Assembly (NCBI RefSeq): GCF_000826185.2
Contig: NZ_LN648873.1
Coordinates: forward strand, 79,281 to 143,280
Origin: Microbacterium gorillae
Lineage (GTDB): Bacteria > Actinomycetota > Actinomycetes > Actinomycetales > Microbacteriaceae
Direction: 5' to 3'
Length of the DNA stretch: 64,000 bases
Shown: piece after piece, positions 8,449 to 17,157 of the stretch
Layout of the letters: each line of letters starts with the position of its first letter
Numbering within the stretch: position 1 is the stretch's first letter
Position numbers and translations under genes: made by a program
The notes under the pieces: model-generated
The model's input: only the letters and a program-made list of their open reading frames with translations
Databases searched by the model: none
What the model was told of the DNA's origin: nothing

Positions 8449-9771
8449 TCAGACCATCGCGACCGCGGCACGCTGGAGCGGGCGGGTGGTGCCCACCGCG
8501 AGCAGGACGAGTATGACGCCCCCGCCGATCACGATCGCAAGGATCAGCGCGGTCCACGGCGTGAAGATCAGCGACATCCCGACCACCGGGAACAGCAGGA
8601 TGCCGGCGATGGCGGCGGACCCGAGGCTCACGATCAGCAGCGGGCTGAGCACGGCGCGGCGGCGAACTCGGTCCAGGAGCGTCTCCGGCGTGCCGAGCAT
8701 GATCAGGGACTTCGACAGCTCCCGTCGATCCAGGACGTCCGCGGCCTGAGCCACGCCGACCCCGCACGCGACGATGAGGAACGACCCCACGACGGTGATC
8801 AGCAGGCCCGTGGCGATGTCGCCGATGAGCGTGGCCGCCGCGCCGTCCGCGTTGGCGTCCGGGATGCTCGCGATCAGCGAGAGGCCGCTGCCGACGGCGA
8901 CGGCCATGAAGCTCGTCATCGCGATACCGGACACCTGGCGCCAGGCGGCCTTGGGATCCTCGGCGACGCGACGCGCCGCGATCAGTCGCAACGGGTTCTT
9001 GGCGCGGCGGGCACCGCGCAGCGCGATCCGGTGCAGCACCCAGGGGCCGATGAGATTCAGGATCCCCATGGTTGCGGCGAATCCTCCGATGATGGCGGCG
9101 AAGACGAGGAGAACCTCGGACATCCCGGTCGCCAGATTGATCGCGACGAACGCGACGATGACGACGGCGGCGGCGATGAGGACGCGGACGGCCGAGATGC
9201 GTGGGGCGTCCTGACGCGTGCGCACGCCCAGCGGCGACACGACCACGGCGCGCAGGCTCAGCAGAGAGCTCAGCACCGCGATCGCGACGATGCCCGCGAC
9301 GATCAGCACGAAGCCCCACCAGGGCGGGATGACGCCGGCGAGTCCGAGCGCGGTTCCGCGGAAGTGGATCAGGGAGATCAGCGGCAGGATCAGCCGCGAG
9401 AGCACCACGCCGCCGAGCGCGCCGCACAGGGCGACGATGGCCGACTCGAGCACCGTCAGGCGGAGGACCGTGTCCGCCGTGGCCCCGAGCAACCTCAGCG
9501 TCGCCAGGCGGTCGTCCCGGCGGCGGGCGGACAGTCGGGCGGCCGCGCCGCCGAGGGTCATCATCGGCACGAGGAGCAGGGTGAGGGCGATCGCCGCCAT
9601 CAGCTGGTAGTTGATCGCGTCCGGGTCGTCCCACCGGAAGAAGGACTGTGCCCCGCCGATCACGACGATCACGAGCGCCGTGACGATCGCGAAGGCGATG
9701 GCGGGCAGCGCGAGTGTCGCTCGCGAGCCCGGAGCGTTCCGGAACGACAGCCGCAGCAGTCGGAGGGTCAT
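8449..9771 (-). CDS. FtsX-like ABC transporter permease
   Basis: A 440-residue membrane protein with eight or more hydrophobic segments in two similar halves, as in FtsX/MacB-type permeases. The segment after the first helix (LGGAAARLSARRRDDRLATLRLLGATADTV) is the typical cytoplasmic region, and a related stretch recurs near residue 350 (AADVLDRRELSKSLIMLGTPETLL). The start is the ATG at 9771, overlapping the ATPase stop (ATGA); the frame also extends upstream to 9816 but that would overlap the ATPase. Together with the ATPase it forms an exporter or envelope-stress/antimicrobial-peptide-type system; the substrate is unknown. Confidence 0.88.
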   Translation of the reverse strand: MTLRLLRLSFRNAPGSRATLALPAIAFAIVTALVIVVIGGAQSFFRWDDPDAINYQLMAAIALTLLLVPMMTLGGAAARLSARRRDDRLATLRLLGATADTVLRLTVLESAIVALCGALGGVVLSRLILPLISLIHFRGTALGLAGVIPPWWGFVLIVAGIVAIAVLSSLLSLRAVVVSPLGVRTRQDAPRISAVRVLIAAAVVIVAFVAINLATGMSEVLLVFAAIIGGFAATMGILNLIGPWVLHRIALRGARRAKNPLRLIAARRVAEDPKAAWRQVSGIAMTSFMAVAVGSGLSLIASIPDANADGAAATLIGDIATGLLITVVGSFLIVACGVGVAQAADVLDRRELSKSLIMLGTPETLLDRVRRRAVLSPLLIVSLGSAAIAGILLFPVVGMSLIFTPWTALILAIVIGGGVILVLLAVGTTRPLQRAAVAMV

Positions 9772-10490
9772 CGCGCGCCTCCGACCGGGCTGGTCGAGCG
9801 TGCGGGGGCCGCCCACTCACCGCTGACGCGGCCGTCCTGCACGCGGATGATGCGTGAACAGCGAGCGGCGACGGTGTTGTCGTGAGTGACGACGACCAGC
9901 GTGCGTCCCTGTCCGGTCGTCGCGTCCAGGAGGGCCGACATGACGTCGGCTGACGTGCGCGAATCCAGGGCGCCCGTCGGCTCGTCGGCGAACACGACCG
10001 GCGCGCCGGTCACCTGGGCTCGGGCGATGGCCACACGCTGCGCCTGACCGCCGGAGAGCTGGCCGATCCGACGGTCTTCGAGGCCGGCGAGACCGAGCGT
10101 GCCGAGCCAGCGCCGGGCGCGTTCCTCCGCCGCTGCGCGCGGGGTGTCGGTGAGCATCAGGGCGAGCGCGACGTTCTCCACGGCGGTGAGTTCGGGCAGC
10201 AGCAGTCCTTCCTGGAACACGAAGCCGAAGCTCTCCCGCCGCAAGCGGGATCGTTCGGCGTCCGACTGGGTGGCGACATCGAGCGCACCGGTCGGAGTGC
10301 GCAGCATGACGTGCCCGGCATCGGGTGTGATGATGCCGGCGAGCACGTGCAGGAGGGTGGTTTTGCCGGACCCGGAGGCGCCCATGATCGCGAGGGACTC
10401 GCCGGCACTGACGCTCAGGTCGATGCCGGCGAGCGCGGTGGTCGGTCCGTAGGTCTTCACGAGTCCGGTGGCTTGGAGAATCGGGGTCAT
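9768..10490 (-). CDS. ABC transporter ATP-binding protein (LolD/MacB type)
   Basis: A 240-residue ATPase. Walker A is GASGSGKTT (near residue 40), the Q-loop is FVFQEG, the signature is LSGGQAQRVAIARA, Walker B is VVFADEPTGALD and the switch His is in VVTHD. The DEPTGALD form is characteristic of the MacB/LolD/BceA group that partners FtsX-like permeases, which agrees with the downstream gene. The start is ATG at 10490, preceded at 9-12 nt by GAGG; an upstream ATG at 10520 is also in frame. Confidence 0.93.
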   Translation of the reverse strand: MTPILQATGLVKTYGPTTALAGIDLSVSAGESLAIMGASGSGKTTLLHVLAGIITPDAGHVMLRTPTGALDVATQSDAERSRLRRESFGFVFQEGLLLPELTAVENVALALMLTDTPRAAAEERARRWLGTLGLAGLEDRRIGQLSGGQAQRVAIARAQVTGAPVVFADEPTGALDSRTSADVMSALLDATTGQGRTLVVVTHDNTVAARCSRIIRVQDGRVSGEWAAPARSTSPVGGAR

Positions 10491-10594
10491 GCATCCAGCC
10501 TCGTCATCCGTGGCGCGCATGTCGTCGTGCGCGGGATGCAGATGCGACGCTTGCGATCATCCTCCGGGATGACTGACCCGTCGCCGGGGAGGGG

Positions 10595-11368
10595 TCAGGG
10601 GTGCCGTGAGCGTGGGGGCCTGCGTGTCTCGAGCAGCAGCATCGCCAGGGCGGCCAGCTCCGCGAGAATCAGCGTCCGCTCGATCAGCCCGAGCGGAATC
10701 ATGGGCCTGCGTGTCTCGAGCAGCAGCATCGCCAGGGCGGCCAGCTCCGCGAGAATCAGCGTCCGCTCGATCAGCCCGAGCGGAATCATGGTCCACCAGG
10801 CGAAGCCCACGGCCTCGCCGATGCCGACGAACACGCCGAGTCCGACCACCGCCGCGATGGCGAGCAGGGTGAAGAACACGGCGAGCATCAGCGGCGTGCT
10901 CATCCGCCGCGGCGGGCGCGAACGCAGGCGACGGGTGGCGATGATGAGCACGGCGATGGGGAGTGACACGAAGGCCATCACCGCCATCGCCCGGTGGGCC
11001 AGGCCCGTCCACGTCGCCCCGGTGGCCCAGTCGGCTTTGGTGAACACGGCGACCCCGATCAGTCCCACGACCCACAGCAGCATCAGGAGCGATGGAACGG
11101 AAACCGGGCGGCAGAAGCCGCGACGCACCAGCGCCGCAAGGGCTGCCACGGAACTCGCGGCGAGCAGCAGAACGGCACCGTTGAAGAGCCAGGCGAGGGA
11201 GGTGCGTCCGTATTCGCTCACCGTCACGCGGATCGGGTCGATCGCGGCGGTGGGCGGCAGCACGTGCAGCAGCAGAATCGCGCCGGTCGCGGTGAGCAGG
11301 CCGATCAGGGCTCCGAGCGCGAGCCGGTCCGACACGCGGTCGCGCGTGTTCGTCGTGCTGTTCGCCAT
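10595..11368 (-). CDS. DUF998 family membrane protein with internal 29-residue duplication
   Basis: A 257-residue integral membrane protein resembling DUF998 (six-helix membrane proteins of unknown role). Hydrophobic helices occur near residues 18-38, 62-80, 95-112, 130-150, 165-185 and 200-222. The last helix is present twice: residues beginning MIPLGLIERTLILAEL recur exactly 29 residues later because of a perfect 87-bp tandem repeat. Without one copy the protein would be 228 residues, normal for the family. The duplication would add an extra transmembrane helix at the C terminus, or it is an assembly error. The ATG at 11368 follows a TACAGT hexamer by 6 nt and has no Shine-Dalgarno. Confidence 0.75.
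   Translation of the reverse strand: MANSTTNTRDRVSDRLALGALIGLLTATGAILLLHVLPPTAAIDPIRVTVSEYGRTSLAWLFNGAVLLLAASSVAALAALVRRGFCRPVSVPSLLMLLWVVGLIGVAVFTKADWATGATWTGLAHRAMAVMAFVSLPIAVLIIATRRLRSRPPRRMSTPLMLAVFFTLLAIAAVVGLGVFVGIGEAVGFAWWTMIPLGLIERTLILAELAALAMLLLETRRPMIPLGLIERTLILAELAALAMLLLETRRPPRSRHP
10616..10789. repeat. Perfect 87-bp tandem duplication inside the DUF998 gene
   Basis: Unit 1 is 10616-10702 and unit 2 is 10703-10789; identity is complete and continues 2 bases past the junction. Because 87 is divisible by 3 the reading frame survives. Zero divergence means a very recent event or an assembly duplication. Confidence 0.95.
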
Positions 11369-11374
11369 AGCGCC

Positions 11375-11380
11375 ACTGTA
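11375..11380 (-). promoter_or_regulatory. Candidate -10, leaderless promoter of DUF998 gene
   Basis: TACAGT on the minus strand ends 6 nt before the ATG at 11368; no ribosome binding site is visible. Confidence 0.45.
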
Positions 11381-11386
11381 TGCGGA

Positions 11387-14300
11387 TCATCGGAAGTCGC
11401 GGGAGGAGTGGGTGACACCCACACGCAGGTCGGTGAACGCATCGGCGATGAGATTGGTCACGCCTTCGGTGGAGCGTTCCAGGATGCCGCGGGCGATGAG
11501 GGCGGGACTCTCACGCACCACCCGGCGATACCGGTTCCAGACGCCCGTCGAGCAGATCACGTTGACCAGGCCGTGCTCATCCTCCAGATTGAGGAACGTG
11601 ATGCCGGAGGCGGTCGCCGGCCTCTGCCGGTGGGTCACCAGCCCCGCCACCTCCACTCGTCTCCCGGACTCGTGGCTGCGCATCTCGGTGGAGGTGATCA
11701 CGCCGCGGGCGTCGAGTTGAGCTCGGAAGTGCGTCATCGGATGGTCCTCGGTGGAGACGCCGGTCGCCCACAGATCCGCGGCGAGAGTCTCGTAGCTGGT
11801 GGGGTCCGGGAACAGCGGTGGTTGCACCGCCATCACGGTGCCGGCCAGGAACTCCGGCCGATCCTGCGCCGCGGCGCCGGCGGCCCACAGCGCCTCACGG
11901 CGGGTCAGTCCCCAGCATTCGAACGCCCCGGCCGTGGCCAGGGCTTCCACCTGAGCTTCGGTGATACCGGTGCGCCGGACCAGATCGTGCAGGTCGCGAA
12001 ACGCGCCCTCGGCGTCGCGTGCGGCGACGATTCGTCGAGCGGTGCTCGCGCCGAGGCCGGTGACGTTCGCCAGTCCCAGGCGAACCGCCCAGGCACCGTC
12101 ACGGCGGTGGTCCGCGCAGACGTCCGGAGCGTGGGGGTCGAAGAGCCCCACCGGTGGTTGCACGCGGTGGGTGCAGCCCTCGAGGCCGGTGGGGTCCGGA
12201 CGATCGCCCACGAGTTCGACGCCGTCCAGGGCGGCGGAGCGGACGATATCCGGTCGCAGCACACGCACCCCGTGCCGACGCGCGTCGGCGACGAGGGTGG
12301 CGGGGGAGTAGAACCCCATCGGCTGGGAACGCAGCAGCCCGGCCAGGAACGCGGCGGGGTAGTGCAGCTTGATCCACGAGCTGGCGTAGACGAGCAGACC
12401 GAACGAGAGTGAGTGCGACTCAGCGAACCCGAAGTTCGCGAACGCCTGGATGCGCGTGTAGATCGCGTCCGCGGCCTCACCCACCAGACCGTTGCGCGCC
12501 ATCCCCGCATAGAGCTTCTCCCGCAGACTCTCGATGCGCTCAAGGCCCCGCTTGGACCCCATCGCGCGACGCAGCAGGTCGGCATCCTCGCCGGTGCAGT
12601 CGCCGATCGCCATGGCCATCTGCATCAGCTGCTCCTGGAACACCGGAATGCCGAGGGTGCGCTCGAGCACCGGCTTGAGCTTGGGGTGCGGGTAGGTCAC
12701 CTCTTCGTGCCCCATCTTGCGTCGGACGAACGGATGCACCGCACCGCCCTGGATCGGACCGGGGCGGATCAGTGCGATCTGGATCACGAGGTCGTAGAAG
12801 CGGCGCGGCTGCAGCCGCGGCAGCAGCCCCATCTGCGCCCGCGATTCCACCTGGAAGACACCGATCGAGTCCGCCCGGCAGAGCATGTCGAAGACGGCGG
12901 CCTCCTCCTTCGGGATCGTGGCCAGCTCCCATTCCTCCCCGGTGCTGTCGCGGATCAGGTCGAAGCAGTGCTGGATCGCCGCCAGCATGCCGAGGCCCAG
13001 CAGGTCGAACTTCACCAGCCCCATCCAGGCCGCGTCGTCCTTGTCCCACTGGATGACGGTGCGGTTCTCCATTCGCGCGTGCTCGACCGGCACCACTTCG
13101 CCGACCGGACGATCGGTGAGGACCATGCCGCCGGAGTGGATGCCGAGGTGCCGCGGCGCCTTCAGCAGCCGCGTGGCGTAGTCGACCACCTGATCCGGGA
13201 TGTCGTGGCCGCCCTCGCTGGACAGGTCCGCGCCCCACCGCTCCACCTGCTTGGACCAGGCATCCTGCTGACCGGGGGAGAACCCGAGAGCGCGTGCCAT
13301 GTCGCGCACCGCGTTCTTCGGCCGGTACTGGATGACGTTGGCGACCTGGGCCGCACGTTCTCTGCCGTACTGCCCGTACACCCACTGGATGATCTCCTCG
13401 CGGCGGTCCGAGTCGAAGTCCACGTCGATGTCCGGCTCCTCGTCGCGGAGAGTCGACAGGAATCGTTCGAACGGCAGCTCGTAGGCGATCGCGTCCACGG
13501 CGGTGATGTCCAGCAGGTAGCAGATGGCGCTGTTGGCGGCAGAGCCCCGACCCTGGCAGAGGATGCCGCGCCGACGCGCCTCCTGCACGATGCCGTGCAC
13601 GATCAGGAAGTAGCCCGGGAAGTCCTTCTTCTCGATGACGTCGAGTTCCCGGCCGATGCGTTCCCGGTCGGCGTCCCGCAGATTCGGGTACTTGCGCGGC
13701 ACGGCCTCCCAGACGAGGTGACGCAGCCAGCTCATCGGCGTGTGCCCGTCCGGGACCGCTTGCTTCGGCAGCGCCGGACGGGCGCGGCGGAGGGGGAAAG
13801 CCAGCTCGTCGGCCAGCGTCACGGTGCGGGCGACCGCGCCCGGATAGCGGGCGAAGCGCCGGTGCATCTCCACACCGGAGCGCAGGTGCGCCCCGGTGTG
13901 CGCGGGCAGCCAGCCATCGAGTTCATCCATGCTGCGGTTGGCCCGCACCGCGGCGACCGCCTCGGCCAGCCCGGCATCACGCGGTCGGGCATAGTGCGCG
14001 TTCGTGCTGGCCAGCGTCGGCAGATTCCAGCGCGCGGCGAGCTCGGTGAGGGCGTCATTGCGCGTGGAATCCCACGGGTCGCCGTGATCGGTCAGTTCGA
14101 CATGCACGTTCTCGCGTCCGAACAGAGCGATGAGTCGGTCCAGTTCCGTCGCGGCCGCATCAATGCCCTCTTCCGCCAGAGCCCGGCGCACGGGGCCCTT
14201 GCGGCACCCCGTGAGGATCGCCCACTCGCCGCCGGACGCGGCACCCAGTTCATCCAGGTCGTACACCGGGCGGCCCTTCTCCGCCCCACGCAGCTGCGCG

Positions 14301-14779
14301 TGCGTGATCGCGCCGGCGAGGCGGTGGTAGCCCTCCTCGCCGCGGGCGAGGACCAGCAGGTGGGACCCGACGGGATCGGCTTCACCGTTCTGGGGCTTCG
14401 GCAGCTCCAGCGACAGCTCGGAGCCGAAGACGGTCGCGAGCCCGGTCGCCTCCGCGGCTTCGGCGAACCGGACGATGCCGTAGAAGCCGTCGTGATCGGT
14501 CACCGCCAGGGCGTGCAGCCCGAGGCGGGTGGCCTCCTCCACCAGCTCCTCCGGGGAGGAGGCGCCGTCGAGGAAGGAGAACGACGAGTGCGCGTGCAGC
14601 TCGGCGTACGGCAGCACGTCCTCGGGTACGGGGAGTTCCGGGGGCGAGTAGTCGCCGCGCTTGCGGCTCCACGCCGGACTGTCGCCGCCGTCCGCACCCA
14701 CCGGGGCGGACGGCTCGCGGGTACCGCTCAGAGCCCGTTCGAGGCGATTCCACGAGATCGGCGGATTCTGAAAGCCCAT
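11387..14779 (-). CDS. dnaE2: Error-prone DNA polymerase III alpha subunit DnaE2
   Basis: A protein of about 1130 residues, the replicative-type translesion polymerase of the actinobacterial mutasome. The N-terminal PHP domain begins AELHAHSSFSFLDGASSPEELVEEA; the palm carries the catalytic acidic cluster in EEPDIDVDFDSDRR (near residues 448-458); the little-finger, helix-hairpin-helix and C-terminal OB region (GITFLNLEDEHGLVNVICS) follow. Length fits DnaE2 (about 1050-1150) rather than DnaE1. The ATG at 14779 overlaps the imuB stop (TGATG), which decides the start over an upstream in-frame codon at 14833. Acts with ImuA' and ImuB after DNA damage and is a main source of induced mutation. Confidence 0.96.
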   Translation of the reverse strand: MGFQNPPISWNRLERALSGTREPSAPVGADGGDSPAWSRKRGDYSPPELPVPEDVLPYAELHAHSSFSFLDGASSPEELVEEATRLGLHALAVTDHDGFYGIVRFAEAAEATGLATVFGSELSLELPKPQNGEADPVGSHLLVLARGEEGYHRLAGAITHAQLRGAEKGRPVYDLDELGAASGGEWAILTGCRKGPVRRALAEEGIDAAATELDRLIALFGRENVHVELTDHGDPWDSTRNDALTELAARWNLPTLASTNAHYARPRDAGLAEAVAAVRANRSMDELDGWLPAHTGAHLRSGVEMHRRFARYPGAVARTVTLADELAFPLRRARPALPKQAVPDGHTPMSWLRHLVWEAVPRKYPNLRDADRERIGRELDVIEKKDFPGYFLIVHGIVQEARRRGILCQGRGSAANSAICYLLDITAVDAIAYELPFERFLSTLRDEEPDIDVDFDSDRREEIIQWVYGQYGRERAAQVANVIQYRPKNAVRDMARALGFSPGQQDAWSKQVERWGADLSSEGGHDIPDQVVDYATRLLKAPRHLGIHSGGMVLTDRPVGEVVPVEHARMENRTVIQWDKDDAAWMGLVKFDLLGLGMLAAIQHCFDLIRDSTGEEWELATIPKEEAAVFDMLCRADSIGVFQVESRAQMGLLPRLQPRRFYDLVIQIALIRPGPIQGGAVHPFVRRKMGHEEVTYPHPKLKPVLERTLGIPVFQEQLMQMAMAIGDCTGEDADLLRRAMGSKRGLERIESLREKLYAGMARNGLVGEAADAIYTRIQAFANFGFAESHSLSFGLLVYASSWIKLHYPAAFLAGLLRSQPMGFYSPATLVADARRHGVRVLRPDIVRSAALDGVELVGDRPDPTGLEGCTHRVQPPVGLFDPHAPDVCADHRRDGAWAVRLGLANVTGLGASTARRIVAARDAEGAFRDLHDLVRRTGITEAQVEALATAGAFECWGLTRREALWAAGAAAQDRPEFLAGTVMAVQPPLFPDPTSYETLAADLWATGVSTEDHPMTHFRAQLDARGVITSTEMRSHESGRRVEVAGLVTHRQRPATASGITFLNLEDEHGLVNVICSTGVWNRYRRVVRESPALIARGILERSTEGVTNLIADAFTDLRVGVTHSSRDFR

Positions 14780-16329
14780 CAGTCGTACCGTCCCTCGGCG
14801 TGCCACCCGGACTCGTCCAGCAGCAGCAGCCACGCCGTCTCATCGTCGGCGACCACCTGGAACCGATGCGCGTGCGTGGCCTGCGCGGCGTCCCAGGACC
14901 GCTCGTGCAGCGGCCAGGGCCCCGCCCAGGAGGAGATCCGGCGTTCCGCCGATGCGGTGAGCAGGAGGACGGGTTCCGCGCTGATCGCGTCGCGCTCGTC
15001 GACCGTGACCGCGGTGCCGTCGACGTCCAGCACGCTGACGCTGACGGGGTGATCGAACACCGTGCTCGGCAGCGGCGCCGGCAGGTGGCCGGGCCACGGA
15101 CGGTGCGGTTCGCGGGCCAGCACGGTGCGATCGCCCCACGGCACCAGCGTCTGCCGGTCGCCGAGGCGTCGCCCGCCGCCGATCGCCGGAACCAGCACGG
15201 CGCGATGACCCAGCATGCCCTGCACCCGGGAGAGCGCGTGATGCAGCCGGGCGTCAGTGCCCTGACCGAACAGCCCGGGCTGGTGGTGGGCGCTGGCGTC
15301 CACGGTCTCCGGGATGATGCGCACGGCGGTGATGCCGCCGGAGAGCACGGGGGCGGTGTCCTCCCATACGCTCTGCAGCTGCCAGCGCACCCGGTCCACG
15401 AGCGCGGCCGCGTCGAAGCAGGTGGGATGCAGCCAGAGCCGATCGGCCATGCCCCCGCGGTCGTCGTGCAGTTCGATGCGAGCCTCGGTGCACACCAGGG
15501 AGACTGCGGCGAGACCGGAGATGACGTCATCGCAGGTCTGCCGGATCGCGAACGCCACCTGGTCCGCCAGTTCCACGGGCGGCTCGAACGCGATCTCGCG
15601 GGCGAGCTCGGGTGGCGGGACGCGCGGGGTCACCGGACGGGAGTCGGCCCCCGAAGCCAGAGCGTGCAGGCGGACACCGCGTTCGGAGAGGCGGTCGCGC
15701 ACCCGCGTGAGTTCGAGCGCGGCGAACTCGCCGAGCGTGTGCACCCCGAGGCGGGAGAGCATGTCCGCCAGCGCCGCATCCTCCAGCGCGATGATCGGCA
15801 GCGGGGCGAGGAAGGTGGCGGACTCACCGGCGGGAACGATGCGGATGTCGGAGTCGGCGTGCACCCGGCACGCCTGTTCGGCGGTGAACGGTCCGTCCGC
15901 GACCCCGGCGCGAACACCGGAGAGGCCGATGCCGGCGAGGGCGTCGAGGATGACACGGGCGGCGGTGTCCTCGCCGCCGTAGTAGCGCGCCGGTCCGCGC
16001 GCCCGGAGGGCGCACAACCCCGGGCGGAGCACCTGCACCCCCGGGGAGATCTCCTCGATGTGGCGCACGGGGGCCAGGAACGCCCGTTCATCGCGGCCGG
16101 GATCGTCCGGCACGATCCGCAGCCGCGGACAGGCGCCCTGGGCGTCGCGGCGGCGCTGACCCCGCCGGACTCCCTCGGCGCGCGCGGCGGTGGAGCAGTC
16201 CACCACGGTGTTCGCGCGTACGACGGCGACCGGTTCGGCGGGGTCCAGGGGCGTGGGCGAACTCAGCGAGAGGGCGGTGACGGGCCAGTCCGGGAACCAC
16301 AGCACCAGGGAGCGGACCGGGGCGGGCAT
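14779..16329 (-). CDS. imuB: ImuB, catalytically inactive Y-family polymerase homologue
   Basis: A 516-residue member of the DinB/UmuC family that acts as the mutasome hub. The N terminus begins LVLWFPDWPVTAL and lacks the paired acidic residues that Y-family polymerases need for metal binding, as in known ImuB. A QPGLF motif at residues 350-354 fits a beta-clamp-binding sequence (Qxx[LM]F), comparable to the clamp motif of mycobacterial ImuB. The C-terminal third has no recognised catalytic motif and would contact DnaE2 and ImuA'. Overlaps both neighbours by one to three bases, so the three genes form one tightly coupled unit. Confidence 0.92.
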   Translation of the reverse strand: MPAPVRSLVLWFPDWPVTALSLSSPTPLDPAEPVAVVRANTVVDCSTAARAEGVRRGQRRRDAQGACPRLRIVPDDPGRDERAFLAPVRHIEEISPGVQVLRPGLCALRARGPARYYGGEDTAARVILDALAGIGLSGVRAGVADGPFTAEQACRVHADSDIRIVPAGESATFLAPLPIIALEDAALADMLSRLGVHTLGEFAALELTRVRDRLSERGVRLHALASGADSRPVTPRVPPPELAREIAFEPPVELADQVAFAIRQTCDDVISGLAAVSLVCTEARIELHDDRGGMADRLWLHPTCFDAAALVDRVRWQLQSVWEDTAPVLSGGITAVRIIPETVDASAHHQPGLFGQGTDARLHHALSRVQGMLGHRAVLVPAIGGGRRLGDRQTLVPWGDRTVLAREPHRPWPGHLPAPLPSTVFDHPVSVSVLDVDGTAVTVDERDAISAEPVLLLTASAERRISSWAGPWPLHERSWDAAQATHAHRFQVVADDETAWLLLLDESGWHAEGRYD

Positions 16330-17072
16330 CAGGACACCCCCGCGAGCGCGCGCGCGGCACGGCGACGGGACAGTTCATCGGTCGCGGGCGTCGGGACGGG
16401 CGTGAGCGTCCGCTGCGGACGGGCCTGCAGCGCGCCGGAAGGGCCGGGCAGCTGCACGCGCACGCGGCGGGCCCCGGGGGAGCGGCGGGCCCGCGCGCTC
16501 ACCTCGACCGAGCGGGAGCGCAGCACCCCCGCACCGTGCTCGGTGCCGCTCCAGTGCGCGTCGCTGAGCCGCAGGGCGACATCGGCTCCGGCCCAGTCGC
16601 CGAGGATCAGCAGCACACCGCCGCGATCGCGCAGGCGTGCGCTCAGTCGTGCCACTTCGGCGTCGTGCGGGCGCGCGGGTGGTCGCACCGCGATCACCGG
16701 CACCACCTCAGCCAGCGCCGCCGCGACCGAGACCCAGCGATCGCCCGGATCCGGCACCAGCGCCAGCCGGTCGAGCACGACGCCGTAGCCTGCGGCCGCC
16801 TCCGCGCCGAGCGTGGGCAGACCCAGCACGGCGCACCAGGACCCCGCCCGCGAGGGCTCACTCAGCAGCGCCAGCAGCAGGCTGGTGGAGGATTCCACGG
16901 CGTACGTCGACCCGGGACGAAGACCGCCGTCCGGAAACAGCGCGGTCAGCTCCGGGGCGACCGGAACGACCGCGGTATCGGCTCGTCGGCGCTGCATCGA
17001 GTCGATCTGACCGCGCAGGCGCTGCACCTCATCGGCCAGGGGGCCGAGGTCGGAGCGTCGAGCGAGTGCCAT
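16329..17072 (-). CDS. imuA': ImuA'-like mutasome protein
   Basis: A 247-residue protein in the position and size class of ImuA', a RecA-like accessory of the DnaE2 mutasome. Family features seen are the opening LADEVQRLRGQID, a RecA-like core (TYAVESSTSLLLALL, SWCAVLGLPTLGAEAA) and a basic C-terminal tail. The Walker A position reads ESSTSLL with no GKT, so ATP binding by the usual loop is unlikely. AGGA lies about 7 nt before the ATG at 17072 and the candidate LexA box is only 13 bases upstream. Assignment rests on gene order and overall pattern. Confidence 0.85.
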   Translation of the reverse strand: MALARRSDLGPLADEVQRLRGQIDSMQRRRADTAVVPVAPELTALFPDGGLRPGSTYAVESSTSLLLALLSEPSRAGSWCAVLGLPTLGAEAAAGYGVVLDRLALVPDPGDRWVSVAAALAEVVPVIAVRPPARPHDAEVARLSARLRDRGGVLLILGDWAGADVALRLSDAHWSGTEHGAGVLRSRSVEVSARARRSPGARRVRVQLPGPSGALQARPQRTLTPVPTPATDELSRRRAARALAGVS

Positions 17073-17084
17073 ACGAGAATCCTA

Positions 17085-17096
17085 GAAACTATGTTC
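17085..17096 (-). promoter_or_regulatory. Candidate LexA (SOS) box of the mutasome operon
   Basis: GAAACTATGTTC differs from the actinobacterial SOS core GAACNNNNGTTC by one base and lies 13 bases from the imuA' start. Flanking half sites TTCGA (17094-17098) and TCGAAC (17113-17118) form a second, wider inverted pair. LexA control of this operon is well established in related bacteria. Confidence 0.6.
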
Positions 17097-17157
17097 GATA
17101 ACTGCAATGTGCTCGAACAAGATAACTCGTACATCCGACATTCGCGTCGGAGGATTC

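Noticed and set aside
10616..10789. An insertion sequence end or attachment site
   Set aside because: There is no inverted repeat, transposase or integrase; it is a plain tandem duplication.
12413..15052. An 879-codon open frame on the plus strand opposite dnaE2
   Set aside because: It is antisense to strongly motif-bearing dnaE2 and has no domain character; GC-rich genes give long shadow frames.
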